From NCBI GenBank assembly GCA_963677915.2, contig CAXXGE010000028.1:62001-126000 (forward strand): a stretch of 64,000 nt of DNA. The letters are read 5' to 3'. Under the pieces are notes generated by a model. That model was not told the origin of the DNA and made no database searches. It saw only the letters and a program-made list of their open reading frames with translations. The translations under genes and the position numbers were made by a program. Source of the stretch: G963677915 sp963677915. GTDB lineage: Bacteria > Bacillota > Clostridia > Lachnospirales > Vallitaleaceae. Below are positions 16,710-25,898 of the stretch, in pieces (positions within the stretch are counted from its first letter, which is position 1; every line of letters starts with the position of its first letter).

Positions 16710-18896
16710 ATGGAAAGTCAAGAAAAGAACGCAGGATTCCGTTTGGGATCAAAAATGTCCATATATATCGCCCTAGTCATGCAGTTGCTTACTGCAATCG
16801 CTATTTTTGCGGCAGTTATTGCCCGTACTGTAAAAGAAAATATAGATGCTGAATCTTTAATATCACTGATTGGCATTGGAGCCAGCATTTTAGTGCTATT
16901 ATCCATTTTCATCAGTATCGTCTTTAGAAGAATGATGCAGTCAATGGAAACCGTCATTGATTATTCGCAGAAGATTTCCCACGGCGATTTAAACATAAGC
17001 GATATGATCGTATGGGAAGACAGTGATATGAAGCTTCTGGCAAAAGCCTACAACGATATGAAATCGAACCTGATCTTCTTCATCGAGCAGACCAAGAGCA
17101 ATGTTCTTGTTTTGTCCGAGGCTATTGAAAAAGTCTCTCAAAGCATGGATCAGTCTTTGGATGGGAATGAACATATCTCAAAAAGCATGAAAGATGCTAC
17201 GATCAGGGCTGAGAAGCAGCTCGAAATGACTGAGGATACTGCCCACCGTATAGATGAAATTTTCAGCAATGTCAAGGAAATCTCGTATCATATCAATCAG
17301 GCCAAGAATCTTGCAGATAGCGCGAACAACCTTACTACCAAGGAGATCGACAATTTCAACGAGTACAATGAAAAGCTCGGTCAGATTTCCACAGGTTTCC
17401 AAAGCACGTATGCTTTTATTATGAAGTTGAAGGAAAATCTGTCGGAAATCGAGAATATCATGAGCTTTATTTCTGATATAAGCCGAAAACTGAAGCTGCT
17501 CTCCCTGAATGCGTCCATTGAAGCTGCCAGGTCAGGTGAAGCGGGTAAAGGCTTTGCTGTTGTTGCGGGTGAAATCAGCAGCCTTTCTGAAGCGACGAAT
17601 AACGGCATCATACAGATTCATGCGATTACAGATACGATCCTTGATAACAGCAACCAGGTTGTTGACAGTGCAAAAGGCATTATCGACAGCTTTGACAGCG
17701 GCAAGGAGATGTTCTCCAATGCCACGGAAGTATTCGGGGAAATCAACAATAGAAATGCTGTCATCTTGAACCAGTTGAACGATATCAACACACAAAGTGC
17801 CAGCATTGACAAGTCCATGCGTGATGCAAGAAACCAGACCGTCAATCTGCTTGATTCTCTAACGTCTATCACCAGGGATACGAAAGAGGTTGCATTGGTA
17901 GCAAAAGAAGAGGGTGACCTCATGACGAAAATCGGAGAATCGGTTAGTGAACTGAGCAACATGCTTGCCAGAATAGAACGGTTGACAACCAGGTTCAGAA
18001 TTGATATCATCCCGATTCCGGACATCCCCAAAAGGCCTATAAAGATTGCCATTGTCTATCCATGCATCACTGAATTTTTTCATCAGATCAGACTGGGTGT
18101 CATGTACGCGAAAAAGGAACTTGAGCGGGAGAATACAGAGATTATTGTCAAGGAGCTCAAAGACATCAGCGAGGACAGCATGAAGAGGGCGATTGAAGAG
18201 TGTATCGATGAGAAGTGTGACGGCATCGCGACGGTGGTCTATTATAAAGGCCTGACCGAGGTGCTTAACAAGGCTGCTGCACAAGGCATCACTATTATGA
18301 CTTTCAACAGTGAGCTGGAAGGGCTTGAAAAAAGACTGGGCTACGTCGGACAGAACTCCTTTGAGGCTGGTGTACTGTCTGGTGAGATTTTGGTCAAGTC
18401 CATCGGCAATAAAGGGAACATACTCCTTCTTACAGGCGGTTACAATGTAGCTGCCCATGAGCTGCGTAGAAAAGGATTCCTAAGCGTCGCACTTATGCAT
18501 AAAGGTGTTAATGTGGTAAGACAGATGGAAACGTTTGACAGCAACGACAGGGCATTAGAACAAACAAGGGCTTTCCTTCTTGAGAATGACAGGATAGACG
18601 GTATAGCCATCATTGCAGGCGGTGGTCAGGGTGTTATTCAGGCGCTTAAGGAAACGGATCTTGCCGGTAAAGTGAAGGTTGTCATGTTTGACATCAATCC
18701 CCGTTCATTGGGCAATATTAAGGACGGTGTCGTAACGGCTGCCATTGGTCAGGACCCATATCGACAGGGACATGATCCGATCATATATCTATACAATTAT
18801 CTTGTAGCGGGCATTGAGCCTGAGCAGGAGGAGATATGGACAAGGCTTGCGGTGGTAGACAGAAGCAATATCAATGATATCCTTGTGAACAACTAA
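16710..18896 (+). CDS. Chemoreceptor with C-terminal cytoplasmic periplasmic-binding-protein-like domain
   Basis: The 728-residue protein has two closely spaced membrane segments (about residues 16-38 and 50-73) with almost no extracellular loop, then a HAMP-like region and a methyl-accepting signalling domain with hairpin tip LLSLNASIEAARSGEAGKGF near residue 264. After a proline-rich linker (IPIPDIPKRP, about 432-441) comes a complete type I periplasmic-binding-protein/LacI-like sugar-binding domain (about 442-728). It begins IKIAIVYPCITEFFHQIRLG and includes NILLLTGGYNVAAHELRRKG and VMFDINPRS. By topology that domain is cytoplasmic, so the receptor would sense an intracellular ligand. This is the reverse of the usual arrangement. 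The ATG at 16710 was chosen over a TTG at 16701, which is too close to GAAAGG. The next receptor gene begins 23 bases downstream. Confidence 0.9.
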   Translation: MESQEKNAGFRLGSKMSIYIALVMQLLTAIAIFAAVIARTVKENIDAESLISLIGIGASILVLLSIFISIVFRRMMQSMETVIDYSQKISHGDLNISDMIVWEDSDMKLLAKAYNDMKSNLIFFIEQTKSNVLVLSEAIEKVSQSMDQSLDGNEHISKSMKDATIRAEKQLEMTEDTAHRIDEIFSNVKEISYHINQAKNLADSANNLTTKEIDNFNEYNEKLGQISTGFQSTYAFIMKLKENLSEIENIMSFISDISRKLKLLSLNASIEAARSGEAGKGFAVVAGEISSLSEATNNGIIQIHAITDTILDNSNQVVDSAKGIIDSFDSGKEMFSNATEVFGEINNRNAVILNQLNDINTQSASIDKSMRDARNQTVNLLDSLTSITRDTKEVALVAKEEGDLMTKIGESVSELSNMLARIERLTTRFRIDIIPIPDIPKRPIKIAIVYPCITEFFHQIRLGVMYAKKELERENTEIIVKELKDISEDSMKRAIEECIDEKCDGIATVVYYKGLTEVLNKAAAQGITIMTFNSELEGLEKRLGYVGQNSFEAGVLSGEILVKSIGNKGNILLLTGGYNVAAHELRRKGFLSVALMHKGVNVVRQMETFDSNDRALEQTRAFLLENDRIDGIAIIAGGGQGVIQALKETDLAGKVKVVMFDINPRSLGNIKDGVVTAAIGQDPYRQGHDPIIYLYNYLVAGIEPEQEEIWTRLAVVDRSNINDILVNN

Positions 18897-18919
18897 AAGA
18901 CAGTAAGGATGTGACTTGC

Positions 18920-20767
18920 ATGGGGAGAATTAACAGGAAACAGATGTCGATTGGTACGCTGTTCAATATAACGTTTGTTTTAACGACGGCCCTTATTGTC
19001 GGTTTCGTCGTTCTGGGGTCCTTTCTCTTCATGACCGAGAAAAGCCTGACCAAAAGCCAAGCGATGCGATATGACTCCTATATTTTGGCAGATGAACTGA
19101 GGCAAAATTCGGATGACCTGACCAGAATGGCCCGCACCTATGTGATTACAGGCGAGGGGAAGTATGATGACTATTACAATCGTATTCTGGGCATAAGAAA
19201 TGGTATTCTGCCGCGTCCTGAGAACTACGACAGGATTTATTGGGACCTTCTGATTGCATCAGGCCTGAAACCGACAAGGGATTCGGACGTGACAAAGTCA
19301 CTGAGGGAACTGATGGTGGATGCTGGCATCACCCAGAATGAGCTTGAAAAACTGTCTGCATCCCAGAACAATGCCGACGAGATGATTCACCTTGAATTGA
19401 TTGCCATGGATGCTGTCAAAGGCGTGTTTAGTGACGAAGCCAGGGCAATGATGCTGCCGGGCGAAAGCAACCGGGATTTCGCGATAAGGATACTGCATGA
19501 TGATAATTACCACACCGTAAAGGCAAGTGTCCTGGCGCCGGTCAATGAGTTCCTGCAGCTTCTGGACGCCAGAACGGCATCCAGGGTTAAGATGTACAGT
19601 GACCGGCTTAACGGGCTGTTATATACTGTTGCGATTTATCTGATTGTCATTCTACTGGGCATCATCACACTGTTTATCAAAGAGTTCAGAAGGATCCAGC
19701 GGCCGTTGAAGGAGATGCCGATCGTCATTGAGAATGTGTCCGAAGGCGATTTGAACCAGGAGCTGCTAGTCTCGTCCAATGACGAATTTGGACGGATAGC
19801 CGTGTCCTTCAATAACATGGTCGGCAATGTCAAGGAAATCATTGTCAGCATTCTAGACATATCAAGTCTGTTAAATAAAACAGCGGTCGAAGTGACTGAC
19901 AACACAGAAAAAGTCCATGCGTCAAGTGATGAGGTTTCACGTGCAATTGAAGAGATTGCCGAGGGAACCGGCAACCTGGCTGCCATGGCCATGATGACAC
20001 TGGAGTCATCTCAGAAGCTCGCACACAGCATCGACAGCATCTCGGATATGATGCACCGGATCAATGTCAATACAAACCGAATGAAGGAAAAGAATGATTT
20101 TGGTATCAAATCCATGGAAAACCTGGAGATGCGTTTCAAGGAAAATACAAGCGCAGGTTTTAAGGTTGAAAAAAGGATAAAACAGCTTGCAGAAAAGTCG
20201 AAACTGATCGGCAGCATAATTGGCAGTATAGAAAGCATTGCAGAACAAACCAACCTTCTTTCGCTGAATGCTGCCATTGAGGCTGCAAGAGCCGGTGAAG
20301 CAGGAAAAGGCTTTGCTGTAGTAGCAGACGAGGTTAGGAAACTGGCTGAAGAGTCGGCAGAGTCAACCAATAAAATCCAGCGGATTATCAAGGAAATAAC
20401 ACAAGTGATTAATGACACGGAGCAAGAGATGACAACGGCTTCAAAAATAATAGAAGAGGCAAATGCGTCACTGGCAGAAACGACAAGCGCCTATAAAGAT
20501 ATCATACAATCTACAAACAAGACAATCGAAGATATCAATGAAGTGAACGCCAATCTGGAGACGCTTAACGATGTCAAACAGACGACAAGCGAAGCAATGA
20601 CGGAAATGTCATCAGTGACAGAAGAAACTGCGGCATCGGTAGAGGAAATCACTGCATCCATAGAAGAGCAGGCGGCTATCATCACTAGCATAAGCAAGAT
20701 GATGCATGATTTGAGTAAGATGGTGGATATACTTGGAGAGAAAAGTCATCTGTTCAAAGTTAAATAA
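18920..20767 (+). CDS. Methyl-accepting chemotaxis protein
   Basis: The 615-residue receptor has TM1 at about residues 13-36, an extracellular domain of about 195 residues (predicted helical, not Cache-like to my eye), TM2 at about 232-253, a HAMP domain and the signalling domain with tip LLSLNAAIEAARAGEAGKGF near residue 447. It ends in a long Glu/Thr/Ser-rich helical stretch with possible methylation sites such as EETAASVEEI. It lies 23 bases behind the preceding receptor and is probably co-transcribed; a GTG at 18911 is an alternative start. A terminator follows. Confidence 0.92.
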   Translation: MGRINRKQMSIGTLFNITFVLTTALIVGFVVLGSFLFMTEKSLTKSQAMRYDSYILADELRQNSDDLTRMARTYVITGEGKYDDYYNRILGIRNGILPRPENYDRIYWDLLIASGLKPTRDSDVTKSLRELMVDAGITQNELEKLSASQNNADEMIHLELIAMDAVKGVFSDEARAMMLPGESNRDFAIRILHDDNYHTVKASVLAPVNEFLQLLDARTASRVKMYSDRLNGLLYTVAIYLIVILLGIITLFIKEFRRIQRPLKEMPIVIENVSEGDLNQELLVSSNDEFGRIAVSFNNMVGNVKEIIVSILDISSLLNKTAVEVTDNTEKVHASSDEVSRAIEEIAEGTGNLAAMAMMTLESSQKLAHSIDSISDMMHRINVNTNRMKEKNDFGIKSMENLEMRFKENTSAGFKVEKRIKQLAEKSKLIGSIIGSIESIAEQTNLLSLNAAIEAARAGEAGKGFAVVADEVRKLAEESAESTNKIQRIIKEITQVINDTEQEMTTASKIIEEANASLAETTSAYKDIIQSTNKTIEDINEVNANLETLNDVKQTTSEAMTEMSSVTEETAASVEEITASIEEQAAIITSISKMMHDLSKMVDILGEKSHLFKVK

Positions 20768-20779
20768 GAAGAAAAGAAA

Positions 20780-20804
20780 AAGGACCGAGTCAACGGTCCT
20801 TTAA
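20780..20804 (+). terminator. Rho-independent terminator
   Basis: Stem AAGGACCG / CGGTCCTT with loop AGTCAA and a short T-run. It closes the two-receptor transcript and faces the convergent PsiE-like gene. Confidence 0.8.
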
Positions 20805-20857
20805 AATCGTCAGCTTACATTGGGAACTTTCCGATTTAACTTAAAAAACAACTTCAA

Positions 20858-21529
20858 CTACTTTTCTTTGATTCTAACCCTTACCTGCTTGATCAGATGT
20901 TCATCCATACTATAGACTTGGAACTCATATTCGTCGATCTTGACGACGTATCCCGGTTCAACAAGTTCATCCCGTTCCTTGGCGATATTACAGATGATAC
21001 CGGAAATTGTATTACCGAATGTGGTATCCACGTTACCTCTGATGCGCCTATTTAATTCAGCGACCGTTGTGCCGCCATTAACAAGATACTGGTTGTCCTT
21101 CTGCTGGTGGACGACTTCGCCGAGGTATTTCCTTATTGCAAAAAGGATTGCAATGGAGAGAACACCCAACATGACATTGATCAGATTTTCATGGGTGACA
21201 ATGACCTGCCTTGCGACTGCGAAGAGCAGCACGTCTACCGTCGAACTTGGCGTGTGTTTTGCGAGCATTTTGACAAACTCTACGCCGATAATCAACTCGA
21301 AAGCAATCGAAAGAAATTCGGTGACAGTGATCATTTGACCGCCGTTTATGTACAAGTGGATGATTTCGACTATCTTCATGACTTCCGTGAAGGATAGCAG
21401 GACGATACCAAGCAGTATGATTGCGCTCAGATAGATTTCAACGTAACTGGCGCCGTTGCTGACCCGACCTCTTAGTGACTGTTTGGCCAAAAACTTGGCG
21501 CGCTGTGAATCGATTTTTGATTTTGCCAT
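20858..21529 (-). CDS. PsiE-like membrane protein with C-terminal transporter-associated domain
   Basis: This 223-residue protein has about four hydrophobic segments (about 32-52, 66-85, 95-115, 122-140). The EFVKMLAKHTPSSTVDVLLFAVARQVIVTH region is the pattern of the phosphate-starvation-inducible PsiE family. The final 80 residues (from VVHQQKDNQ; includes GTTVAELNRRI and DEYEFQVYSMD) resemble the CorC/HlyC transporter-associated domain. Its function is unknown; a role in ion or phosphate homeostasis is only suggested by the family. The start at 21529 has ACAGGGGG upstream. It is a single gene, divergent from cggR. Confidence 0.7.
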   Translation of the reverse strand: MAKSKIDSQRAKFLAKQSLRGRVSNGASYVEIYLSAIILLGIVLLSFTEVMKIVEIIHLYINGGQMITVTEFLSIAFELIIGVEFVKMLAKHTPSSTVDVLLFAVARQVIVTHENLINVMLGVLSIAILFAIRKYLGEVVHQQKDNQYLVNGGTTVAELNRRIRGNVDTTFGNTISGIICNIAKERDELVEPGYVVKIDEYEFQVYSMDEHLIKQVRVRIKEK

Positions 21530-21615
21530 ATAAACCCCCTGTGGTTTGTATACAGTATTGTCATGAGAGTATACCATGCTTTTTTTATTTTTTCCATATT
21601 TGGCGCAGTAAAACC

Positions 21616-21643
21616 TTGCATTTTATGGAAACTTTGCTATAAT
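21616..21643 (+). promoter_or_regulatory. Promoter of the cggR-pgk-tpiA operon
   Basis: TTGCAT (21616-21621) and a perfect TATAAT (21638-21643) are 16 bases apart, placing transcription start at about 21650. Confidence 0.7.
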
Positions 21644-21652
21644 AGTAATAGG

Positions 21653-21671
21653 CCCTAAAATGTACATAGGG
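21653..21671 (+). promoter_or_regulatory. Candidate CggR operator (inverted repeat)
   Basis: CCCTA and TAGGG are separated by 9 bases immediately downstream of the predicted start of transcription, a position from which a repressor could block elongation. CggR binds just downstream of its promoter in Bacillus, but with a different arrangement of half-sites, so this is a suggestion. Confidence 0.4.
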
Positions 21672-21688
21672 ACTCAAATAGAACCGGG

Positions 21689-22741
21689 GTGTCACTATTG
21701 GAGCAGCTAATTGTATCATTGGAAAAGCTTGGACCTAAAGAAATGCATATTATTCACAGAAGATATAGTATTCTGCATGGCATTTCCATCTACGCTCCCG
21801 TAGGCAGAAGGAGTCTGTCGAACAAGCTTGGACTGTCAGAAAAAATCATACGAACTGAAACTGAATTCCTGCGTTCTGAAGGTATGATAGAAGTCGATGG
21901 CAATGGGATGGATATATCGTCAAAAGGTGCAGACATTTTGGACAACCTGTCGGAATTCGCAATGCATTTTGAAGGACTGAAATCGGTCGAGGCCAAGGTG
22001 AAACGGATCATTGGATGCAAAAACCTTATGCTTGTTGCTGGGAATGCCGATGAAGATGCAGGAACAACAGCGCTTTTAGGCGAGAGTGCTTCTAAAGAAC
22101 TGATGCGCTACCTTAAAGAAGATTCAATCGTAGCCATTACCGGCGGCATGACAATCAAGTGTGTAGTCGATGCGATGAAGCCGGTGCACGGAAAATATGT
22201 GAACAATTTGATCGTACCTGCGAGGGGAAGCATAGGATCAAAAATGGAAATACAGTCAAACTCGCTTGTGGCGATGCTTGCGGACAAGTTGGAATGCCAG
22301 TACAAACTGCTGAATATCCCTGATAACCTCAGCCAGGCATCCATCGAAAGCATTGTCAAGGAACCAGAGATACACGATGTGCTCGAAGCGGGCAAGAATG
22401 CGGATGTTGTCGTGTTCGGCATCGGGCAGGCAGAGCACATGGCCCATAGAAGGCATCTTGACCATAAGACATTTGAAAACCTGCAAAATAAAAAAGCGGT
22501 TGGCGAGGTGCTCGGTTTTTATTATAATAGTAATGGTGAAGTCGTTTACAACTCAAGATCTGTAGGTATAAAGATTGGCGATCTCAAAAAGAACGCACAT
22601 CTTATAGCTGTTGCAGGAGGCGCCAGCAAAGCGCAGGCGATACTCTCGGCAAGGCATATACTGAAGGATGGCAGTCTCATCTTGGATGAAGGTGCTGCCA
22701 ACAGGATTATTAAGTTGAACGAAATTCAAATAAAACAATAG
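21689..22741 (+). CDS. cggR: Central glycolytic genes regulator (SorC family)
   Basis: The 350-residue regulator has an N-terminal winged helix (about 1-80; RRSLSNKLGLSEKIIRTETEFL) and a SorC-type sugar-phosphate-binding domain (about 90-345; VFGIGQAEHMAHRRH and IAVAGGASKAQAILSARH are ligand-site segments). In Bacillus CggR represses the glycolytic operon and is released by fructose-1,6-bisphosphate. Its position directly before pgk-tpiA-gap supports the same role. The start is uncertain: GTG 21689 has little upstream pairing, whereas TTG 21698 has GGGGTG 6 bases before it; the latter would remove three residues. Confidence 0.93.
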   Translation: MSLLEQLIVSLEKLGPKEMHIIHRRYSILHGISIYAPVGRRSLSNKLGLSEKIIRTETEFLRSEGMIEVDGNGMDISSKGADILDNLSEFAMHFEGLKSVEAKVKRIIGCKNLMLVAGNADEDAGTTALLGESASKELMRYLKEDSIVAITGGMTIKCVVDAMKPVHGKYVNNLIVPARGSIGSKMEIQSNSLVAMLADKLECQYKLLNIPDNLSQASIESIVKEPEIHDVLEAGKNADVVVFGIGQAEHMAHRRHLDHKTFENLQNKKAVGEVLGFYYNSNGEVVYNSRSVGIKIGDLKKNAHLIAVAGGASKAQAILSARHILKDGSLILDEGAANRIIKLNEIQIKQ

Positions 22742-22757
22742 CGAAGGGAGATTTATC

Positions 22758-23951
22758 ATGCTAAACAAATTGACAGTCGATGATATTCAAGTTAAGGGAA
22801 AGCGCGTCCTTGTACGCTGCGATTTCAATGTACCTATTCAAAACGGTGAAATCACTGACCTCAACAGAATCAACGGAGCACTTCCGACTATAAAGAAACT
22901 CGTTGCTGACGGTGGCAAAGTCATTCTCTGCTCTCATATGGGCAAGCCAAAAGGCGAGCCTAAGCCTGAACTTTCACTTGCACCGGTTGCCGCTAAACTT
23001 TCGGAAATCATAGGCAAGGAAGTTGTTTTTGCAGCTGATGACAATGTAGTAGGTGAGAATGCCAAGAAAGCGGTCGATGCCATGCAGGATGGCGATATCG
23101 TCCTTCTTGAAAACACACGTTACAGAGCTGAAGAGACAAAGAACGGTGAGGCTTTCTCAAAAGACCTGGCCTCATTGGCGGATGTATTCGTTAACGATGC
23201 ATTTGGTACAGCACACAGAGCCCATTGCTCCAACGTTGGCGTTACAGAATATATTGATACATGTGCTGTCGGTTACCTCATGCAAAAAGAGATCGACTTC
23301 CTCGGCAATGCGGTAAACAATCCTGAAAGACCTTTCGTAGCTATCCTCGGCGGAGCGAAAGTATCCGACAAGATCGCTGTCATTGACAACCTTCTTGAAA
23401 AAGTGGATACGCTTATTATCGGCGGCGGTATGGCTTATACATTCCTGAAGGCGCTTGGCAACAACATCGGCACATCCCTTCTTGAAGCTGATAAAATCGA
23501 TTATGCAATCAAAATGATCGACAAAGCCCTTGAAAAAGAAGTCAAGCTTCTTCTTCCTGTTGATCACGTCGTGACAACAGAATTCAGCAACGATGCCGAG
23601 TTCAAAGTAGTCCACCGTGGTGGCATTGAAGATGGCTGGATGGGCCTTGACATCGGACCTGACACAGCTGTTGCTTATGCCAGGGCGGTCAGCACGGCAA
23701 AAACAGTTGTTTGGAACGGTCCTATGGGCGTGTTCGAAATGGATAACTTTGCCAAAGGTACAAAAGCAATCGCTGCAGCACTGGCTGATGCAGATGCGAC
23801 TACAATCATCGGCGGCGGCGACTCAGCAGCTGCAGTCAACATCCTTGGCTATGGCGACAAAATGAGCCACATCTCCACCGGTGGTGGAGCTTCTCTTGAA
23901 TTCCTGGAAGGTAAGGAACTTCCTGGTGTAGCGGCAGCTAACAATAAATAA
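22758..23951 (+). CDS. pgk: Phosphoglycerate kinase
   Basis: The 397-residue glycolytic enzyme transfers phosphate from 1,3-bisphosphoglycerate to ADP. VLVRCDFNVPIQNGEITD (about residue 16) is the family signature, ILGGAKVSDKI near 200 and IIGGGDSAAAVN near 351 are nucleotide-binding parts, and HRAHCSNVG is the substrate-binding stretch. AAGGGAG precedes the start, 16 bases after cggR, so both are on one transcript. Length is normal. Confidence 0.98.
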   Translation: MLNKLTVDDIQVKGKRVLVRCDFNVPIQNGEITDLNRINGALPTIKKLVADGGKVILCSHMGKPKGEPKPELSLAPVAAKLSEIIGKEVVFAADDNVVGENAKKAVDAMQDGDIVLLENTRYRAEETKNGEAFSKDLASLADVFVNDAFGTAHRAHCSNVGVTEYIDTCAVGYLMQKEIDFLGNAVNNPERPFVAILGGAKVSDKIAVIDNLLEKVDTLIIGGGMAYTFLKALGNNIGTSLLEADKIDYAIKMIDKALEKEVKLLLPVDHVVTTEFSNDAEFKVVHRGGIEDGWMGLDIGPDTAVAYARAVSTAKTVVWNGPMGVFEMDNFAKGTKAIAAALADADATTIIGGGDSAAAVNILGYGDKMSHISTGGGASLEFLEGKELPGVAAANNK

Positions 23952-23971
23952 TAATTTTTGGAGGATTTAAC

Positions 23972-24715
23972 ATGCGTAGAAGAATTATTGCAGGCAACTG
24001 GAAAATGAACAATGGCCCAAAGGCAGCTCTTGAGCTTGTCGAGACATTGAAACCACTTGTGGGCAATGACGATGTGGATGTAGTTTTCTGCACGCCATTT
24101 GTTTCCCTTGCAACTGCTATCGAGGCTGCCAAAGGCACTAACATCAAAATCGGTGCACAAAACATGCATTTCGAAGAAAATGGTGCATACACTGGTGAAA
24201 TTGCTCCTTCAATGCTGACTGAAATCGGTGTCGAGTACGTTGTCATCGGCCACTCCGAGAGACGCGAGTACTTCGGTGAGACCGATGTGACTGTCAACAA
24301 GAAAGTCCTTAAAGCTATCGAGCACGGTATTGTGCCAATCCTTTGCTGCGGTGAAACACTTGAGCAAAGAGAGCAAGGTGTTACTGTAGATTTCGTTCGC
24401 CAGCAGATTAAAATCGCTCTCATGAACGTTTCTGCTGAAGATATGAAGAAGGTTGTTATTGCTTACGAGCCTATCTGGGCAATCGGAACTGGAAAGACGG
24501 CTACAAACGAGCAAGCAAATGAAGTCTGTGCGGCAATCAGAGTGGTTGTTGGCGAGCTTTATGGCGCTGAAGTCGCTGATGCTGTAAGAATCCAGTACGG
24601 CGGAAGCATGAATGCCGGAAACGCTAAAGATCTTCTGGCAATGTCCGATATCGACGGTGGTCTTGTAGGCGGCGCATCCCTTAAAGCGGACTTTGCAGAT
24701 ATCGTGAACGCTTAA
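23972..24715 (+). CDS. tpiA: Triosephosphate isomerase
   Basis: The 247-residue enzyme interconverts dihydroxyacetone phosphate and glyceraldehyde 3-phosphate. N and K in GNWKMNNGP (about 9-17), catalytic His in VIGHSERREYFGE (about 92) and catalytic Glu in AYEPIWAIGTGK (about 164) are all present, as is the phosphate-binding YGGSMNAGN. A GGAGG site precedes it, 20 bases after pgk. Confidence 0.98.
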   Translation: MRRRIIAGNWKMNNGPKAALELVETLKPLVGNDDVDVVFCTPFVSLATAIEAAKGTNIKIGAQNMHFEENGAYTGEIAPSMLTEIGVEYVVIGHSERREYFGETDVTVNKKVLKAIEHGIVPILCCGETLEQREQGVTVDFVRQQIKIALMNVSAEDMKKVVIAYEPIWAIGTGKTATNEQANEVCAAIRVVVGELYGAEVADAVRIQYGGSMNAGNAKDLLAMSDIDGGLVGGASLKADFADIVNA

Positions 24716-24721
24716 GCGGAA

Positions 24722-24789
24722 TTGACAAGAAAGTGGGCTTAGGCTACACTGTACAAGGAAATGGTTAACTGACGCGGTACTATCCGCGT
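24722..24789 (+). promoter_or_regulatory. Own promoter and 5' hairpin of gap
   Basis: TTGACA (24722-24727) and TACACT (24745-24750) are exactly 17 bases apart, just after tpiA. Downstream, ACGCGG (24772-24777) pairs with CCGCGT (24784-24789). The hairpin lacks a T-run and lies in the gap leader, so it more likely protects or processes the mRNA than terminates it. This gives gap an extra transcript. Confidence 0.6.
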
Positions 24790-24821
24790 TGCAAATAATA
24801 TTATTTTAATGAGGTGACGTA

Positions 24822-25829
24822 ATGATCAAAGTAGGTATTAACGGATTCGGACGTATAGGGCGTCTTGTATTCAGAGCTGCACTCGCAAAAGATGATGTTC
24901 AAGTAGTAGGTATCAACGATCCTTTCATCGATCTTGATTACATGGCTTACATGCTGAAGTATGACTCAGTACAAGGACCATTCAAAGGCGAAGTTGAAGT
25001 AAAAGACGGAAAGCTTGTTGTTAACGGCCAAGCTGTCACAGTATTCGACAAAATGAATCCTGCAGAAATCGACTGGGCTTCCTGTGAAGCAGAGTATGTA
25101 GTAGAGTCCACTGGTGTATTCACTACAACTGAAAAAGCTTCTGCTCACCTTGAAGGCGGCGCTAAGAAAGTTGTTATCTCCGCTCCTTCAGCTGACGCTC
25201 CTATGTTCGTCATGGGTGTCAACAATGACAAGTACACTAAAGACATGGTCGTTGTTTCCAACGCATCATGTACAACAAACTGCCTGTCTCCTATCGCTAA
25301 AGTCCTTAACGACAAATGGGGCATCGTAGAAGGTCTTATGACTACTGTACATGCTACAACTGCTACTCAAAAAACAAACGACGGTCCTTCTAAGAAAGAC
25401 TGGAGAGGCGGACGTGCTGCCAGCGGCAACATCATTCCTTCATCCACTGGTGCTGCGAAAGCTGTCGGTAAAGTCATTCCTGAGCTTAACGGCAAACTGA
25501 CTGGTATGGCTTTCCGTGTACCAACGCTTACAGTTTCCGTTGTTGACCTGACTGCACGTCTTGAGAAGCCTGCTACATATGAGGAAATCAAAGCAGCTAT
25601 GAAAGAAGCTTCCGAGAACGAACTTAAAGGTATCCTTGGATACACTGAAGACATGGTTGTTTCTTCAGACTTCATCGGTGATGCTAGAACGTCTATCTTT
25701 GATGCAGGCGCAGGCATCAGCCTGAGCGACAATTTCGTTAAAGTTGTATCCTGGTACGACAACGAAATGGGTTACTCAAATAAAGTTGTTGAACTGATTC
25801 AGCACATGGCTGTTGTTGACGCTCAATAA
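24822..25829 (+). CDS. gap: Glyceraldehyde-3-phosphate dehydrogenase
   Basis: The 335-residue NAD-dependent enzyme shows GINGFGRIGRLVFRAAL at the N-terminus (Rossmann fold) and the catalytic cysteine in SNASCTTNCLSP (about residue 153), with catalytic His in the following segment (TTVHATTATQ). Codon use is strongly biased towards a few codons, as expected for a highly expressed gene. It sits after tpiA rather than directly after cggR, unlike Bacillus, and has its own promoter. Phosphoglycerate mutase and enolase are not in the window. A strong terminator follows. Confidence 0.98.
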   Translation: MIKVGINGFGRIGRLVFRAALAKDDVQVVGINDPFIDLDYMAYMLKYDSVQGPFKGEVEVKDGKLVVNGQAVTVFDKMNPAEIDWASCEAEYVVESTGVFTTTEKASAHLEGGAKKVVISAPSADAPMFVMGVNNDKYTKDMVVVSNASCTTNCLSPIAKVLNDKWGIVEGLMTTVHATTATQKTNDGPSKKDWRGGRAASGNIIPSSTGAAKAVGKVIPELNGKLTGMAFRVPTLTVSVVDLTARLEKPATYEEIKAAMKEASENELKGILGYTEDMVVSSDFIGDARTSIFDAGAGISLSDNFVKVVSWYDNEMGYSNKVVELIQHMAVVDAQ

Positions 25830-25852
25830 TCAATACCAATAAAGATTTACTG

Positions 25853-25888
25853 AAGATCCGGTTGCGGCTGCAATCGGATCTTTTTTTT
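25853..25888 (+). terminator. Rho-independent terminator after gap
   Basis: Long interrupted stem AAGATCCG...TTGC / GCAA...CGGATCTT followed by a run of eight T. Confidence 0.93.
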
Positions 25889-25898
25889 GGCACCAGGA

